Origin: Rhizobium sp. ASV20
Lineage (GTDB): Bacteria > Pseudomonadota > Alphaproteobacteria > Rhizobiales > Rhizobiaceae
NCBI RefSeq assembly: GCF_016429015.1
Contig: NZ_JAELTU010000022.1
Span: forward strand, 1-64,000
Length of the DNA: 64,000 nt
Reading direction: 5' to 3'
In this document: positions 1-7,811 of the stretch, one piece after another
Layout: each line of letters opens with the position of its first letter
Numbering within the stretch: the first letter of the stretch is position 1
Translations under genes and position numbers: made by a program
Notes under the pieces: generated by a model
Told to the model about the DNA's origin: nothing
The model's database searches: none
What the model saw: the letters and a program-made list of their open reading frames with translations, nothing else

Positions 1-197
1 CCGGCGCAAAGGCCGCGTTCGCCTTCGCCCATGACAATGACACTTGCAATTTCGGGATCGGCAGCGAAATCCTCCAATGCGGACGCGATAGCCCGCACCA
101 TCGGCAATGTCAGGCTGTTCAGCGCCTTCGGGCGATTGAGCCTGATGACGCCGGCCGATCCGCGCCGCTCGATAATCACCTCGTCCGTGCTATTCAT
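1..197 (-). CDS. 3-hydroxyisobutyryl-CoA hydrolase / enoyl-CoA hydratase family protein (3' part outside window)
   Basis: Only the first 65 or so codons are inside the window; the gene continues past base 1. The start ATG (complement of 195-197) has an AGGAGA ribosome site a few bases upstream. The visible residues are the N-terminal half of a crotonase fold: an early strand ending in RLNRPKALNSL, then VIVMGEGERGLCAG at the window edge. The GERGLCAGG form of the oxyanion-hole loop is typical of 3-hydroxyisobutyryl-CoA hydrolases of valine breakdown, rather than of ordinary enoyl-CoA hydratases, which usually read DKAFCAGAD. It lies co-directional with, and 139 bases beyond, a GMC oxidoreductase. 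The catalytic Glu/Asp that would decide hydrolase versus hydratase lies outside the window. Confidence 0.7.
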   Translation of the reverse strand, partial: MNSTDEVIIERRGSAGVIRLNRPKALNSLTLPMVRAIASALEDFAADPEIASVIVMGEGERGLCA

Positions 198-278
198 GCA
201 AATCTCCTGTCCTTACTGCCGGAACGGTCTGCGTCTCTCTCATTGCGCCGCCACACCGCTCTGGTTCCTTGCCTTAAC

Positions 279-320
279 GCAATTCCTGGGAATGCCGCTG
301 TGCGCTTTTCCAGGAATTGC
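279..320. repeat. 11-base inverted repeat in the gap between the first two genes
   Basis: GCAATTCCTGG (279-289) and CCAGGAATTGC (310-320) are perfect complements separated by 20 bases. The CCTGGAA-type core resembles the short intergenic repeats seen at three other places in this window. It could fold as a hairpin in the transcript between the GMC oxidoreductase and the hydrolase. No U-tract follows, so it is not a classic terminator. Confidence 0.55.
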
Positions 321-336
321 ATTCTTCAATGCGCCT

Positions 337-1932
337 TCACTCGTTATCGGCCAGAATCATCTCGGCCGCCTTTTCGGCGATCATGATGGTTGGCGAATTG
401 GTATTGCCCGATGTGATCGACGGCATGACGGATGCGTCGGCAATGCGAAGCCCCGACAACGCCCGCAACCGCAGGCGAGGATCAACCACGCTCTGTGAAT
501 CCCCGCCCATGCGGCATGTGCCGACCGGATGGAAAATCGTCGTGCCGATATCGCCGGCAGCCCGCTCCAGATCCGCGTCCGTCTCATAGGCCGGCCCTGG
601 CTTGAATTCCTCCGGCCTGAACCGGGCAAAGGAGGGCTGCGCCACAATGCGCCGGGTCAGACGAATGGAGCGCGCAGCAATCTCCCGATCCCGCTGCGCC
701 GAGAGATAGTTCGGGCTGATGTCCGGCTGCATGGCGAAATCGGGGCTGCGCACATGCACAGAACCGCGGCTTTCGGGCCTGAGATTGCAGACACTGGCGG
801 TGATGGCTGGAAAGGGATGGACCGGATCCCCGAACTTGTCGAGCGAAACAGGCTGCACATGATATTGCAGGTCGGGCGTTTCCTTGTCCGGGCCGGAGCG
901 CGTGAAGATGCCGAGCTGGCTCGGCGCCATCGCCATCGGCCCTGAGCGGCGGATGAGATATTCCATGCCGATCGCCGCCTTGCCGATGAGGCTTGTCGCC
1001 TTCTCGTTCAGCGTGGGGACACCCGTTACCTTGTAAGCCAGGCGAAGCTGCAAGTGATCTTGCAGATTTTCGCCGACGGACCTCACCTCGCGCACGACCT
1101 CGATGCCGGCATTGGTCAACACATCGCCACGGCCGATGCCCGAAAGTTCGAGAACATGCGGCGAGCCGATGGAGCCAGCTGACAGTACGGTTTCCCTGGC
1201 GGCATAGGCGCGTTTCGCCGCGCCGTCATGCTGGAATTCGACACCCGTCACGGCATTGCCTTCGACGATCAGGCGGCGGACCTGCGCCTTGGTGTAGACT
1301 GTCAGATTGCCGCGCTTCATGGCCGGCCGCAGGAAGGCCTTCGTCGTGTTCCAGCGGATGCCGGAGCGCTGATTGACGTCGAAATAGCCCGATCCTTCAT
1401 TGTTGCCGCGATTGAAATCCGCCGTCTCCGGGATGCCGGCCTCCTTGGCTGCTGCCTGGAAGGCATCGAGCACCGCCCAGCGCACGCGCGCCTTTTCCAC
1501 CCGCCATTCGCCGCCGGCACCGTGCATCTCGTCCTTGCCGCGATAGTGATCCTCGGACTTGACGAAATAGGGCAGCACATCATCCCAGCCCCAGCCGGCA
1601 CAGCCGAGCTGGCGCCAGAGATCATAGTCGCGCGCCTGGCCGCGCATGTAGATCATGCCGTTGATCGAAGAGCAGCCGCCAAGCACCTTGCCGCGCGGAT
1701 AGTTGAGCGACCGGCCATTCAGGCCCGCTTCCGGGGACGTGGTGAAACACCAGTCGGTACGCGGATTGTTGATACAATAGAGATAGCCGACCGGAATGTG
1801 GATCCAGTGATAATTGTCGTTGCCGCCCGCTTCCAGCAGTAGCACGCGGTTGTTTCGGTCGGCCGAAAGCCGATTGGCCAGCACGCACCCGGCACTGCCG
1901 GCGCCGATGATGATGTAGTCGAAGCGATCCAT
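337..1932 (-). CDS. GMC family FAD-dependent oxidoreductase (choline dehydrogenase-like)
   Basis: About 531 residues, the usual size for bacterial GMC alcohol dehydrogenases. The N-terminus carries the FAD dinucleotide fold YIIIGAGSAGCVLANRL, followed by the GMC signature GRGKVLGGCSSINGMIYMRG near residue 80-100. Near the C-terminus are HPVGTCRMG (His about 468) and SGNTNSP (Asn about 510), the His/Asn catalytic pair of the family. The substrate is an alcohol that cannot be named from sequence; HPVGTCRMG is more like broad alcohol dehydrogenases than like BetA. The first ATG (complement of 1930-1932) is used here; a TTG four codons upstream has a better AGGGA ribosome site and is a real alternative. 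It lies downstream of the Liv importer on the same strand, so may oxidise what that system imports (inference). Confidence 0.85.
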   Translation of the reverse strand: MDRFDYIIIGAGSAGCVLANRLSADRNNRVLLLEAGGNDNYHWIHIPVGYLYCINNPRTDWCFTTSPEAGLNGRSLNYPRGKVLGGCSSINGMIYMRGQARDYDLWRQLGCAGWGWDDVLPYFVKSEDHYRGKDEMHGAGGEWRVEKARVRWAVLDAFQAAAKEAGIPETADFNRGNNEGSGYFDVNQRSGIRWNTTKAFLRPAMKRGNLTVYTKAQVRRLIVEGNAVTGVEFQHDGAAKRAYAARETVLSAGSIGSPHVLELSGIGRGDVLTNAGIEVVREVRSVGENLQDHLQLRLAYKVTGVPTLNEKATSLIGKAAIGMEYLIRRSGPMAMAPSQLGIFTRSGPDKETPDLQYHVQPVSLDKFGDPVHPFPAITASVCNLRPESRGSVHVRSPDFAMQPDISPNYLSAQRDREIAARSIRLTRRIVAQPSFARFRPEEFKPGPAYETDADLERAAGDIGTTIFHPVGTCRMGGDSQSVVDPRLRLRALSGLRIADASVMPSITSGNTNSPTIMIAEKAAEMILADNE

Positions 1933-1952
1933 GTCCAAACTCAATAGTTCCC

Positions 1953-2095
1953 TCTCCCGCTTACGGGCAGAGGATTAGGTGAAGAGCCGGAAGGTTCGGG
2001 AAAGGCCAGCTTCCCGGTTCATCTCCCAATAGCCCCTCATCCGCCCTTCGGGCACCTGTCCCCCGTCCTTCGCCAAGTTCAGGACGGGGGAAAGG
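1953..2095. repeat. intergenic repeat-like stretch with a perfect 10-base hairpin
   Basis: The gap between livM and the GMC gene contains the phrase CCCCTCATCCGCCCTTCGGG, common in rhizobial intergenic mosaic repeats, followed by CCCCCGTCCT (2060-2069) and its perfect complement AGGACGGGGG (2081-2090) around an 11-base loop. No U-run follows on either strand. It may be an mRNA-stabilising or processing hairpin between transporter and enzyme genes. The repeat-family assignment is from memory of rhizobial intergenic sequence, not from a search. Confidence 0.45.
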
Positions 2096-2107
2096 AAAAG
2101 CGGATAG

Positions 2108-3091
2108 TTATCGGCGATATTCAAAGCCCAGCTTCCGTCCCAACCGCGAGGCATAGAATTCGCCTATGACGCCGCGGCGGAAGAGGAGGACGCAAACCAT
2201 GAAGACGATGCCGGTGATGATGGTGACCGGGAACTCCGAGGTCGCGAGATAGTTTTCCAGCGTCGCCACGAACCCCGCTCCGAAAATCGGGCCGATCAGG
2301 GTGCCAATGCCGCCGAGCAAGGTCATGAGGATGACCTCTCCGGACATCTGCCATGCGACATCGGTAAGCGTCGCGAACTGGAAGACCAGCGCCTTGACCG
2401 CGCCTGCAAGCCCGGCCAGTGCGGCCGACATGACGAAGGCACCAAGCTTGTAATGCGCGACGGAATAACCGAGCGAGATCGCCCGCTGCTCGTTTTCGCG
2501 GATCGATTTCAGGATCATGCCGAAAGGCGAATTGATGAAACGCCAGGTGACCACCACGCCGATCAGAAACACGGCAAGGACGAAGTAGTACATGTTGAAG
2601 GAGTTGTTGAGATCGAGAACCCCGAGCAGGTATCCGCGCGGCACCGACTGAATGCCGTCCTCGCCTTGCGTGAACTTTGCCTGCAGGCAGAAGAAATAGA
2701 ACATGTAAGAGAGTGCCAGCGTGATCATGGCGAAATAGATGCCCTGCCGGCGGATGGCGACGAAACCCATGACCAGGCCGAGCAGCGCCGCACCCGCGAC
2801 GCCGATCAGGATGCCGAGCTCGGGCGGGGCGCCCCATTCCTTCACCGCGTAGGCAGTGAAATAGGCGGCGCCGCCGAAGAAGGTAGCATGGCCGAAGGAC
2901 AGCAGGCCGGCATAGCCGAGCAGCAGGTTGAAGGCGCAGGCGAACAACGCGAAGCACAGCACCTTCATGACGAAAATCGGATAGATGAAGAACGGTGCCC
3001 AGATCAGCCCGACGAGGCCGAGAACCAGCAACAGCTTCTGTGCCGAGAGCGTCTGCTCCGTCTTCGGTTTTAATGTGATCAATCCAGCCAT
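2108..3091 (-). CDS. branched-chain amino acid type ABC transporter, permease (LivM-like)
   Basis: About 327 residues with roughly nine hydrophobic segments and the LivM-type central loop (RRQGIYFAMITLALSYMFYF, then GEDGI), matching inner-membrane permeases of the HAAT family. With its LivH partner it forms the translocation path for a branched-chain amino acid or a related amide or aromatic compound. The start chosen (complement of 3089-3091) follows the livH stop at once; an ATG nine bases upstream would overlap livH by 8 bases, but has no spacing for its ribosome site. It is the last gene of a five-gene transporter operon on the minus strand. The substrate cannot be told from the permease. 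Confidence 0.9.
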   Translation of the reverse strand: MAGLITLKPKTEQTLSAQKLLLVLGLVGLIWAPFFIYPIFVMKVLCFALFACAFNLLLGYAGLLSFGHATFFGGAAYFTAYAVKEWGAPPELGILIGVAGAALLGLVMGFVAIRRQGIYFAMITLALSYMFYFFCLQAKFTQGEDGIQSVPRGYLLGVLDLNNSFNMYYFVLAVFLIGVVVTWRFINSPFGMILKSIRENEQRAISLGYSVAHYKLGAFVMSAALAGLAGAVKALVFQFATLTDVAWQMSGEVILMTLLGGIGTLIGPIFGAGFVATLENYLATSEFPVTIITGIVFMVCVLLFRRGVIGEFYASRLGRKLGFEYRR

Positions 3092-3092
3092 A

Positions 3093-3980
3093 TCACGCAT
3101 CCCGACCGAAAAGGCCCGCCGGCCTTATGAGCAGCACGATCGCCATGATGACGAAGATGACGATGTTGGAGGCCTCCGGATAGAAGACCTTGGTCAGGCC
3201 CTCGGCGACCCCGAGCATATAACCAGTAACGATCGCGCCCATGATCGAGCCCATGCCGCCGACGACCACAACCGCGAAGACGATGATGATCATGTTCGAT
3301 CCCATCAACGGCGAGACCTGATAGATCGGCGCGGCGAGCACGCCGGCAAAGGCGGCGAGCGCAACGCCGAAGCCATAGGTGAGCGTCAGCAGCACCGGTA
3401 CATTGACGCCGAAAACCTGGACAAGTGTGGAATTTTCCGTCGCCGCGCGCAGATAAGCGCCGAGCTTGGTCTTTTCGATCAACAACCAGGTACCGATGCA
3501 GATGACGAGCGAAACGATGACCACCCAGCCGCGATAGACGGGCAGGAACATGAAGCCGATATTTTTCGCACCCGCCAATTCCGTAGGAACGGCATAAGGT
3601 TGGCCGGAGGAGCCGTAGAGAAAGCGGAACGTGCCCTCGATGGTCAGTGCCATGCCGAAGGTGAAAAGCAAGCTGTAGAGCGGATCGATCCTGTAGAGCT
3701 GACGAAGGCACAGCCGCTCGACGACCGCGCCAAAGATCCCGACGATCAGCGGCGCAACGATCAGGGCCGGCCAATAGCCGATACCGGCATAGGCCAGCAG
3801 CAAGTAGGCGGTAAAGGCGCCGAGCATATAAAGGGCGCCGTGGGCAAAATTGATCACCCGCAACATGCCGAAGATGATTGCGAGGCCGAGGCTCAAGAGC
3901 GCGTAAAAGGAGCCGTTGATGAGGCCGATCAACAATTGGCCGAGAAGCGCCTGGGCGGGGATGCCGAATATCGTCGTCAT
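3093..3980 (-). CDS. branched-chain amino acid type ABC transporter, permease (LivH-like)
   Basis: 295 residues and about eight membrane segments. The start region LLIGLINGSFYALLSLGLAIIFGMLRVINFAHGALYMLGAF is the classic LivH N-terminus (SLGLAIIFG, NFAHG). The C-terminus has the conserved GGMGSIMGAIVTGYMLGVAEGL helix pair that contacts the ATPase. It sits between livF (2 bases upstream) and livM (touching), so translation is probably coupled along the operon. It is an inner-membrane protein that works with LivM. The specific cargo is unknown. Confidence 0.92.
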   Translation of the reverse strand: MTTIFGIPAQALLGQLLIGLINGSFYALLSLGLAIIFGMLRVINFAHGALYMLGAFTAYLLLAYAGIGYWPALIVAPLIVGIFGAVVERLCLRQLYRIDPLYSLLFTFGMALTIEGTFRFLYGSSGQPYAVPTELAGAKNIGFMFLPVYRGWVVIVSLVICIGTWLLIEKTKLGAYLRAATENSTLVQVFGVNVPVLLTLTYGFGVALAAFAGVLAAPIYQVSPLMGSNMIIIVFAVVVVGGMGSIMGAIVTGYMLGVAEGLTKVFYPEASNIVIFVIMAIVLLIRPAGLFGRDA

Positions 3981-3982
3981 GG

Positions 3983-4684
3983 CTAGACCCCCAGAACCTT
4001 GTGCAGCATATCCATGCGCTCCGTGAGCTCGCCGACCGGAAATTCCGAGACCATCTGGCCGTGATCCATCAGATAGAAACGATCGGCGATGCGGCTGGCG
4101 AAACGGAAATTCTGCTCGACGAGCAATATGGTCATGCCGCGGCCTTTCAGCTTCTGCAGGACTTCGCCGATACGCTGGACGATGACGGGAGCAAGGCCCT
4201 CCGTAGGTTCGTCAAGCAGCAGCATGCGAACGCCGGTGCGCAGGATGCGGGCCATGGCGAGCATCTGCTGCTCGCCGCCGGAAAGCTTGGTGCCGACGCT
4301 GTTGCGCCGCTCATGCAGATTGGGAAACAGTTCGAAGATCTCGTCGAGCGTCATACCGCCGGCCGCCACGACCGGCGGCAGCATCAGGTTTTCATAGACG
4401 CTGAGCGTCGAGAAGATGCCGCGCTCCTCCGGCACGAAACCGATGCCCTGATGCGCCGTCTTGTGCAGCGGCACCTGCATCATGTCCTTGCCGGCGAAAG
4501 TGATCCTGCCCTTGCGGGCGCGGACGATGCCGACGATTGTGCGCAACGTCGTCGTCTTGCCGACGCCGTTGCGGCCGAGAATGGTGACAGTCTCCCCCCC
4601 GCCCACCCGCATGTCGACACCGTGCAGGATATGGCTTTCACCATACCAGGCATTGAGACCCTGAACGTCCAGAAGCGGCGCCAT
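3983..4684 (-). CDS. ABC transporter ATP-binding protein (LivF-like)
   Basis: 233 residues. Walker A GRNGVGKT lies at about residues 37-44, the signature is LSGGEQQMLAMARIL, Walker B is MLLLDEPTEGLAP, and the switch histidine is replaced by LLVEQNF, as in LivF. It is one of two ATPases that power the importer at the cytoplasmic face. The ATG at 4682-4684 has GGAGGAGG seven bases upstream, a better start than the TTG two codons earlier. The ribosome site lies inside the end of livG, and the two genes are separated by only two bases, so translational coupling is likely. Confidence 0.93.
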   Translation of the reverse strand: MAPLLDVQGLNAWYGESHILHGVDMRVGGGETVTILGRNGVGKTTTLRTIVGIVRARKGRITFAGKDMMQVPLHKTAHQGIGFVPEERGIFSTLSVYENLMLPPVVAAGGMTLDEIFELFPNLHERRNSVGTKLSGGEQQMLAMARILRTGVRMLLLDEPTEGLAPVIVQRIGEVLQKLKGRGMTILLVEQNFRFASRIADRFYLMDHGQMVSEFPVGELTERMDMLHKVLGV

Positions 4685-4686
4685 CG

Positions 4687-5469
4687 TCAAGCCTCCTCCG
4701 TACCCATATAGGCTTCGCGAACGCGCGGATCGCGGCTCACCGTCGCATAGTCGCCCTGGGCGAGGATCTCGCCGCGCTGTAGCACCGTGACATGATGGCA
4801 GATATCGGCAACCACCGAGAGATTGTGCTCCACCATCAGTACGGCCCTGTCGCGCGCCACATCACGGATGATAGCGGAGACCGTGTTCACATCCTCCAGC
4901 CCCATGCCGGCCATCGGCTCATCGAGCAACAGCACCTTCGGGTCGAGCGCGAGCGTCGTTGCGATCTCCAGCACGCGCTTGCGGCCGTAGGAAAGATCGG
5001 CGGCTATCGCATTCCGCTCCCTCGACAGGCCGACGGAGGCGATGAGCTGTTCTGCGCGGGCGTTGAGACTATCGAGTGACGATAGGGGCCGCCAGAACTG
5101 GTGAGCGAGATTGTTCGGCCGCTGCAGGGCAACACGGACATTGTCCAGCACCGTCAGATGCGGAAAGACCGCTGAAATCTGGAAGGAACGCACAAGGCCC
5201 ATGCGTGCGACCTTGTCCGGTCTCGTGCGCGTAATGTCGGTCTCGAGCAGTGTGATCGTGCCATGGGTCGGCTGCAGAAACTTGGTGAGCAGGTTGAACA
5301 CCGTCGTCTTGCCAGCGCCGTTCGGGCCGATCAACGCATGCACGCGGGCATGGTGTACGTCGAGATCGACATTTTTGACGGCGGTGAAGCCGCCGAAATC
5401 CCGTCGCAGTCCCCGGGCGGACAATACCACCCGGGGTTTCTCATATTCTTCTGTCGCGGGGATCGTCAT
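4687..5469 (-). CDS. ABC transporter ATP-binding protein (LivG-like)
   Basis: 260 residues. Walker A GPNGAGKT is at about residues 48-55, the LivG-type signature is LSYGRKRVLEIATTL, Walker B is VLLLDEPMAGM, and the switch histidine is in LMVEHNLSVV. The extra C-terminal segment (RDPRVREAYMGTEEA) is the tail typical of LivG ATPases. It pairs with LivF to drive branched-chain type import. It begins 16 bases after the substrate-binding protein gene and runs into livF, consistent with one operon. Confidence 0.93.
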   Translation of the reverse strand: MTIPATEEYEKPRVVLSARGLRRDFGGFTAVKNVDLDVHHARVHALIGPNGAGKTTVFNLLTKFLQPTHGTITLLETDITRTRPDKVARMGLVRSFQISAVFPHLTVLDNVRVALQRPNNLAHQFWRPLSSLDSLNARAEQLIASVGLSRERNAIAADLSYGRKRVLEIATTLALDPKVLLLDEPMAGMGLEDVNTVSAIIRDVARDRAVLMVEHNLSVVADICHHVTVLQRGEILAQGDYATVSRDPRVREAYMGTEEA

Positions 5470-5485
5470 AGGCCGGTTGCAGCCC

Positions 5486-6694
5486 CTATTGCTTGACGAG
5501 GTCGCAGCCGCTCTTGGCTGGATCGATATAGGCTTCCTTGCCAGGAATCGTCGCCAGCACGTTGTAGTAATCCCACGGCTCCTTGCTCTCTTCGGGCTTC
5601 TTGACCTGAAGCAGATACATGTCGTGGATCATGCGGCCGTTGGCGCCGACCGTGCCGCCACGTCCGAAGAAATCGTCCACCGGCATTTCATGCAGTTCCT
5701 TGGCGACAGCCTCGGTATCGTCGGTTCCGGCCTTCTGCACTGCCTTCAGATACTGCAGCACTGCGGAGTAAGTGCCGGCGTGGATCATGTTCGGCATCTT
5801 GCCTGTGCGGGCAAAGAAGCGCTTGCCGAATTCGCGGCTCTTGTCGTCGAGGTTCCAGTAGTAACCTTCCGTCAGTGTCAGCCCTTGAGCTGCCTGCAAT
5901 CCGAGACCATGAACTTCGGCGAGCGTAAAGAGCAGCGCCGCGAGATGCTGGCCGCCTTGGGTGATGCCGAACTCGGAGGCCTGCTTGATGGCGTTCGAGG
6001 TATCGAGGCCGGCATTGGCAAGGCCGATCACCTTGGCGCCCGAAGATTGCGCCTGCAGCAGGAAGGACGAGAAATCATTCGTCGACAGCGGATGGCGGAC
6101 GGATCCGAGGATCTTACCGCCGCTCGCCTTGACGAAATCGCTCGTCTGCTGCTCCAGCGAATAGCCGAAGGCATAGTCGGCGGTCAGGAAGAACCAGGTG
6201 TCGCCGCCCTGCTTGACCAGCGCCCCGCCGGTGCCGACGGCAAGCGCGTGCGTGTCGTAGGCCCAATGGAAACCGTAGGGCGAGCATTGCTTGCCCGTGA
6301 GATCCGACGTCGCAGCGCCCGTGACGATGTCGATCTTCTTCTTCTCTTTTGCGACGGCCTGCACGGCAAGCGCCACCGACGAGGTCGTCAATTCCATGAT
6401 CGCGTCGACATGATCCTGATCGTACCACTGGCGAGCGATGTTGGAGGCGATGTCAGGCTTGTTCTGGTGGTCGGCATCGATGATTTCGATCGGCACGCCC
6501 AGGACCTTGCCGCCAAAATCCTCGGCCGCCATCTTGGCGGCTTCCACGGATGACTTGCCGCCAAAGTCGGCATAGACGCCGGATTGGTCGTTCAGGATAC
6601 CTATTTTAACGAAACCGTTGGCTGGTCCGGCGGCGAAAGCCGCGGTGCTCGTTGCAAGCAGAAAAGCCAGGGATGCAATAAGACTCTTTCGCAT
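5486..6694 (-). CDS. ABC transporter periplasmic substrate-binding protein (Leu/Ile/Val-binding family)
   Basis: 402 residues from the ATG at 6692-6694, which has GGGAGGAG directly upstream. The frame stays open upstream to 7036, but those codons overlap the divergent regulator and lack any signal peptide. Residues 1-21 are a clear Sec signal (MRKSLIASLAFLLATSTAAFA), followed by a type I periplasmic fold (VKIGILNDQSGVYADFGG, later WYDQDHVDAIMEL and GTYSAVLQYLKAVQKAG). Homologues of this subfamily often bind amides, urea-like or aromatic compounds as well as branched-chain amino acids, so the ligand is open. It is the first gene of the importer operon and divergent from a LysR-type regulator with shared repeat sequences in between. 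Confidence 0.9.
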   Translation of the reverse strand: MRKSLIASLAFLLATSTAAFAAGPANGFVKIGILNDQSGVYADFGGKSSVEAAKMAAEDFGGKVLGVPIEIIDADHQNKPDIASNIARQWYDQDHVDAIMELTTSSVALAVQAVAKEKKKIDIVTGAATSDLTGKQCSPYGFHWAYDTHALAVGTGGALVKQGGDTWFFLTADYAFGYSLEQQTSDFVKASGGKILGSVRHPLSTNDFSSFLLQAQSSGAKVIGLANAGLDTSNAIKQASEFGITQGGQHLAALLFTLAEVHGLGLQAAQGLTLTEGYYWNLDDKSREFGKRFFARTGKMPNMIHAGTYSAVLQYLKAVQKAGTDDTEAVAKELHEMPVDDFFGRGGTVGANGRMIHDMYLLQVKKPEESKEPWDYYNVLATIPGKEAYIDPAKSGCDLVKQ

Positions 6695-6727
6695 ATCTTC
6701 TCCTCCCAGAGATTTGGCAAAAACGAA

Positions 6728-6741
6728 TCTGTTCAAAATTG
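6728..6741 (+). promoter_or_regulatory. half-site copy of the LysR-gene palindrome, near the importer start
   Basis: TCTGTTCAAAATTG lies 34 bases upstream of the substrate-binding protein start. It is identical to the first 14 bases of the bottom strand of the 20-base palindrome at 6838-6857. Its position suits regulator binding between the divergent genes. The assignment to the LysR protein is inference. Confidence 0.45.
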
Positions 6742-6815
6742 GCGAGCCGAATTCGTCGAAACGACTTTCCCTTGTGGGCAGGATCACGGAATTCACGCGT
6801 TGACGCAAGTCGCGA

Positions 6816-6831
6816 TTGGAACTAATTCCAA
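6816..6831. promoter_or_regulatory. inverted repeat of LysR-box type
   Basis: TTGGAACTAATTCCAA is a perfect 6-base inverted repeat around CTAA. It lies 36-51 bases before the LysR gene start and 22 bases (centre to centre) from the second palindrome at 6838-6857. The form resembles the T-N11-A box of LysR-type regulators. Confidence 0.45.
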
Positions 6832-6837
6832 ACAAGG

Positions 6838-6857
6838 TCTGTTCAATTTTGAACAGA
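6838..6857. promoter_or_regulatory. 20-base palindrome abutting the LysR ribosome site
   Basis: TCTGTTCAATTTTGAACAGA is a perfect 9-base inverted repeat around TT. It ends exactly where the AAGGAG ribosome site of the LysR gene begins, a position that would suit autorepression. A 14-base copy of it lies at 6728-6741 before the importer operon. Confidence 0.5.
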
Positions 6858-6866
6858 AGGAGAAGC

Positions 6867-7793
6867 ATGAAGCACGCGCCGCACTTCACCTGGGACGATC
6901 TGCAATTCTTCCTCGCGGTGGCGCGAACCGGGCAGCTTTCAACCGCCGCCCGGCAGCTCCGCACCAGCCACGCCACCGTTTCCCGCCGCATCGATCGGCT
7001 GGAATTCTCCTTGAAAGTCAAACTTTTCGAGCGCAATCCGCGCGGCTACATGCTGACGACCATGGGCCAGCGCTTCATCGACACCGCCGAGCGCATGGAG
7101 CAGGAGACCGAGCGCCTCCAGGCGGATCTTTCCGCCGGATCAGCGGCACAGCGCGGCGTGGTACGCATCAGCGCGCCTGAGGGCTTTTCCAACTTCTTCT
7201 TCACCGGCGTGCTGCCGGAATTCACCGCCAAGCATCCGAACATCTCGCTGGAGCTGATCACCATCCAGCAGATCATGTCGCTCTCACGCAAGGAGGCCGA
7301 TATCGTCGTCGTACTCGACCCGCCGAAGGCTGGCCCCTATTTCACCGAGAAGCTGACTGACTATCATCTGCAGGTCTACGGATCGCGCGACTATCTCGCC
7401 CGCCACCCACCGATCGAAAGTCGCGACAACCTGCCTGCCTTTGCTTTCATCGGCTATATAGAGGACATGATCTTTGCGCCGGGTCTGGACTATCTCGGCC
7501 ACGTCCATCCGCGCATCAGGCCACAATTCCAGAGTTCGAGCATATTTGCACAGCTGACGGCGGCAAAGAGCGGCCTCGGGCTTTGCGTGCTGCCGTTTTT
7601 CATTGCAGGCAAGCACCCGGATCTGCAGGTCGTACTGCCACATGAGGTCGATCTCCGACGCCATTACTGGATCACATGCCACCGCGACCTGCGCCAATCG
7701 CCGCGCGTGCGCACCGTCATCGATTTTCTGATGGAAGCCGTGCGCCGAAACGCTCCAGCCTTCCTCGGCCCGTGGAGAAGCACGGAGGGCTGA
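6867..7793 (+). CDS. LysR family transcriptional regulator
   Basis: 308 residues. The N-terminal winged helix (FTWDDLQFFLAVARTGQLSTAARQLRTSHATVSRRIDRLE, about residues 8-47) is followed by a LysR effector domain from about residue 95. The ATG at 6867 follows AAGGAG; the open frame upstream overlaps operator-like repeats and is not used. This VSRRIDRLE type groups with one-domain regulators of small catabolic loci. It is divergent from the Liv importer, with a 172-base shared region carrying three related inverted repeats, so it probably controls that operon and itself (inference). The effector may be the imported compound or a product of the GMC oxidoreductase. Confidence 0.92.
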   Translation: MKHAPHFTWDDLQFFLAVARTGQLSTAARQLRTSHATVSRRIDRLEFSLKVKLFERNPRGYMLTTMGQRFIDTAERMEQETERLQADLSAGSAAQRGVVRISAPEGFSNFFFTGVLPEFTAKHPNISLELITIQQIMSLSRKEADIVVVLDPPKAGPYFTEKLTDYHLQVYGSRDYLARHPPIESRDNLPAFAFIGYIEDMIFAPGLDYLGHVHPRIRPQFQSSSIFAQLTAAKSGLGLCVLPFFIAGKHPDLQVVLPHEVDLRRHYWITCHRDLRQSPRVRTVIDFLMEAVRRNAPAFLGPWRSTEG

Positions 7794-7811
7794 GAACGCC
7801 AATCTCCGATA

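Noticed and set aside
2985..3986. A 333-codon plus-strand open frame
   Set aside because: Antisense of livH; extremely rich in Asp, Glu, His and Arg, typical of shadow reading.
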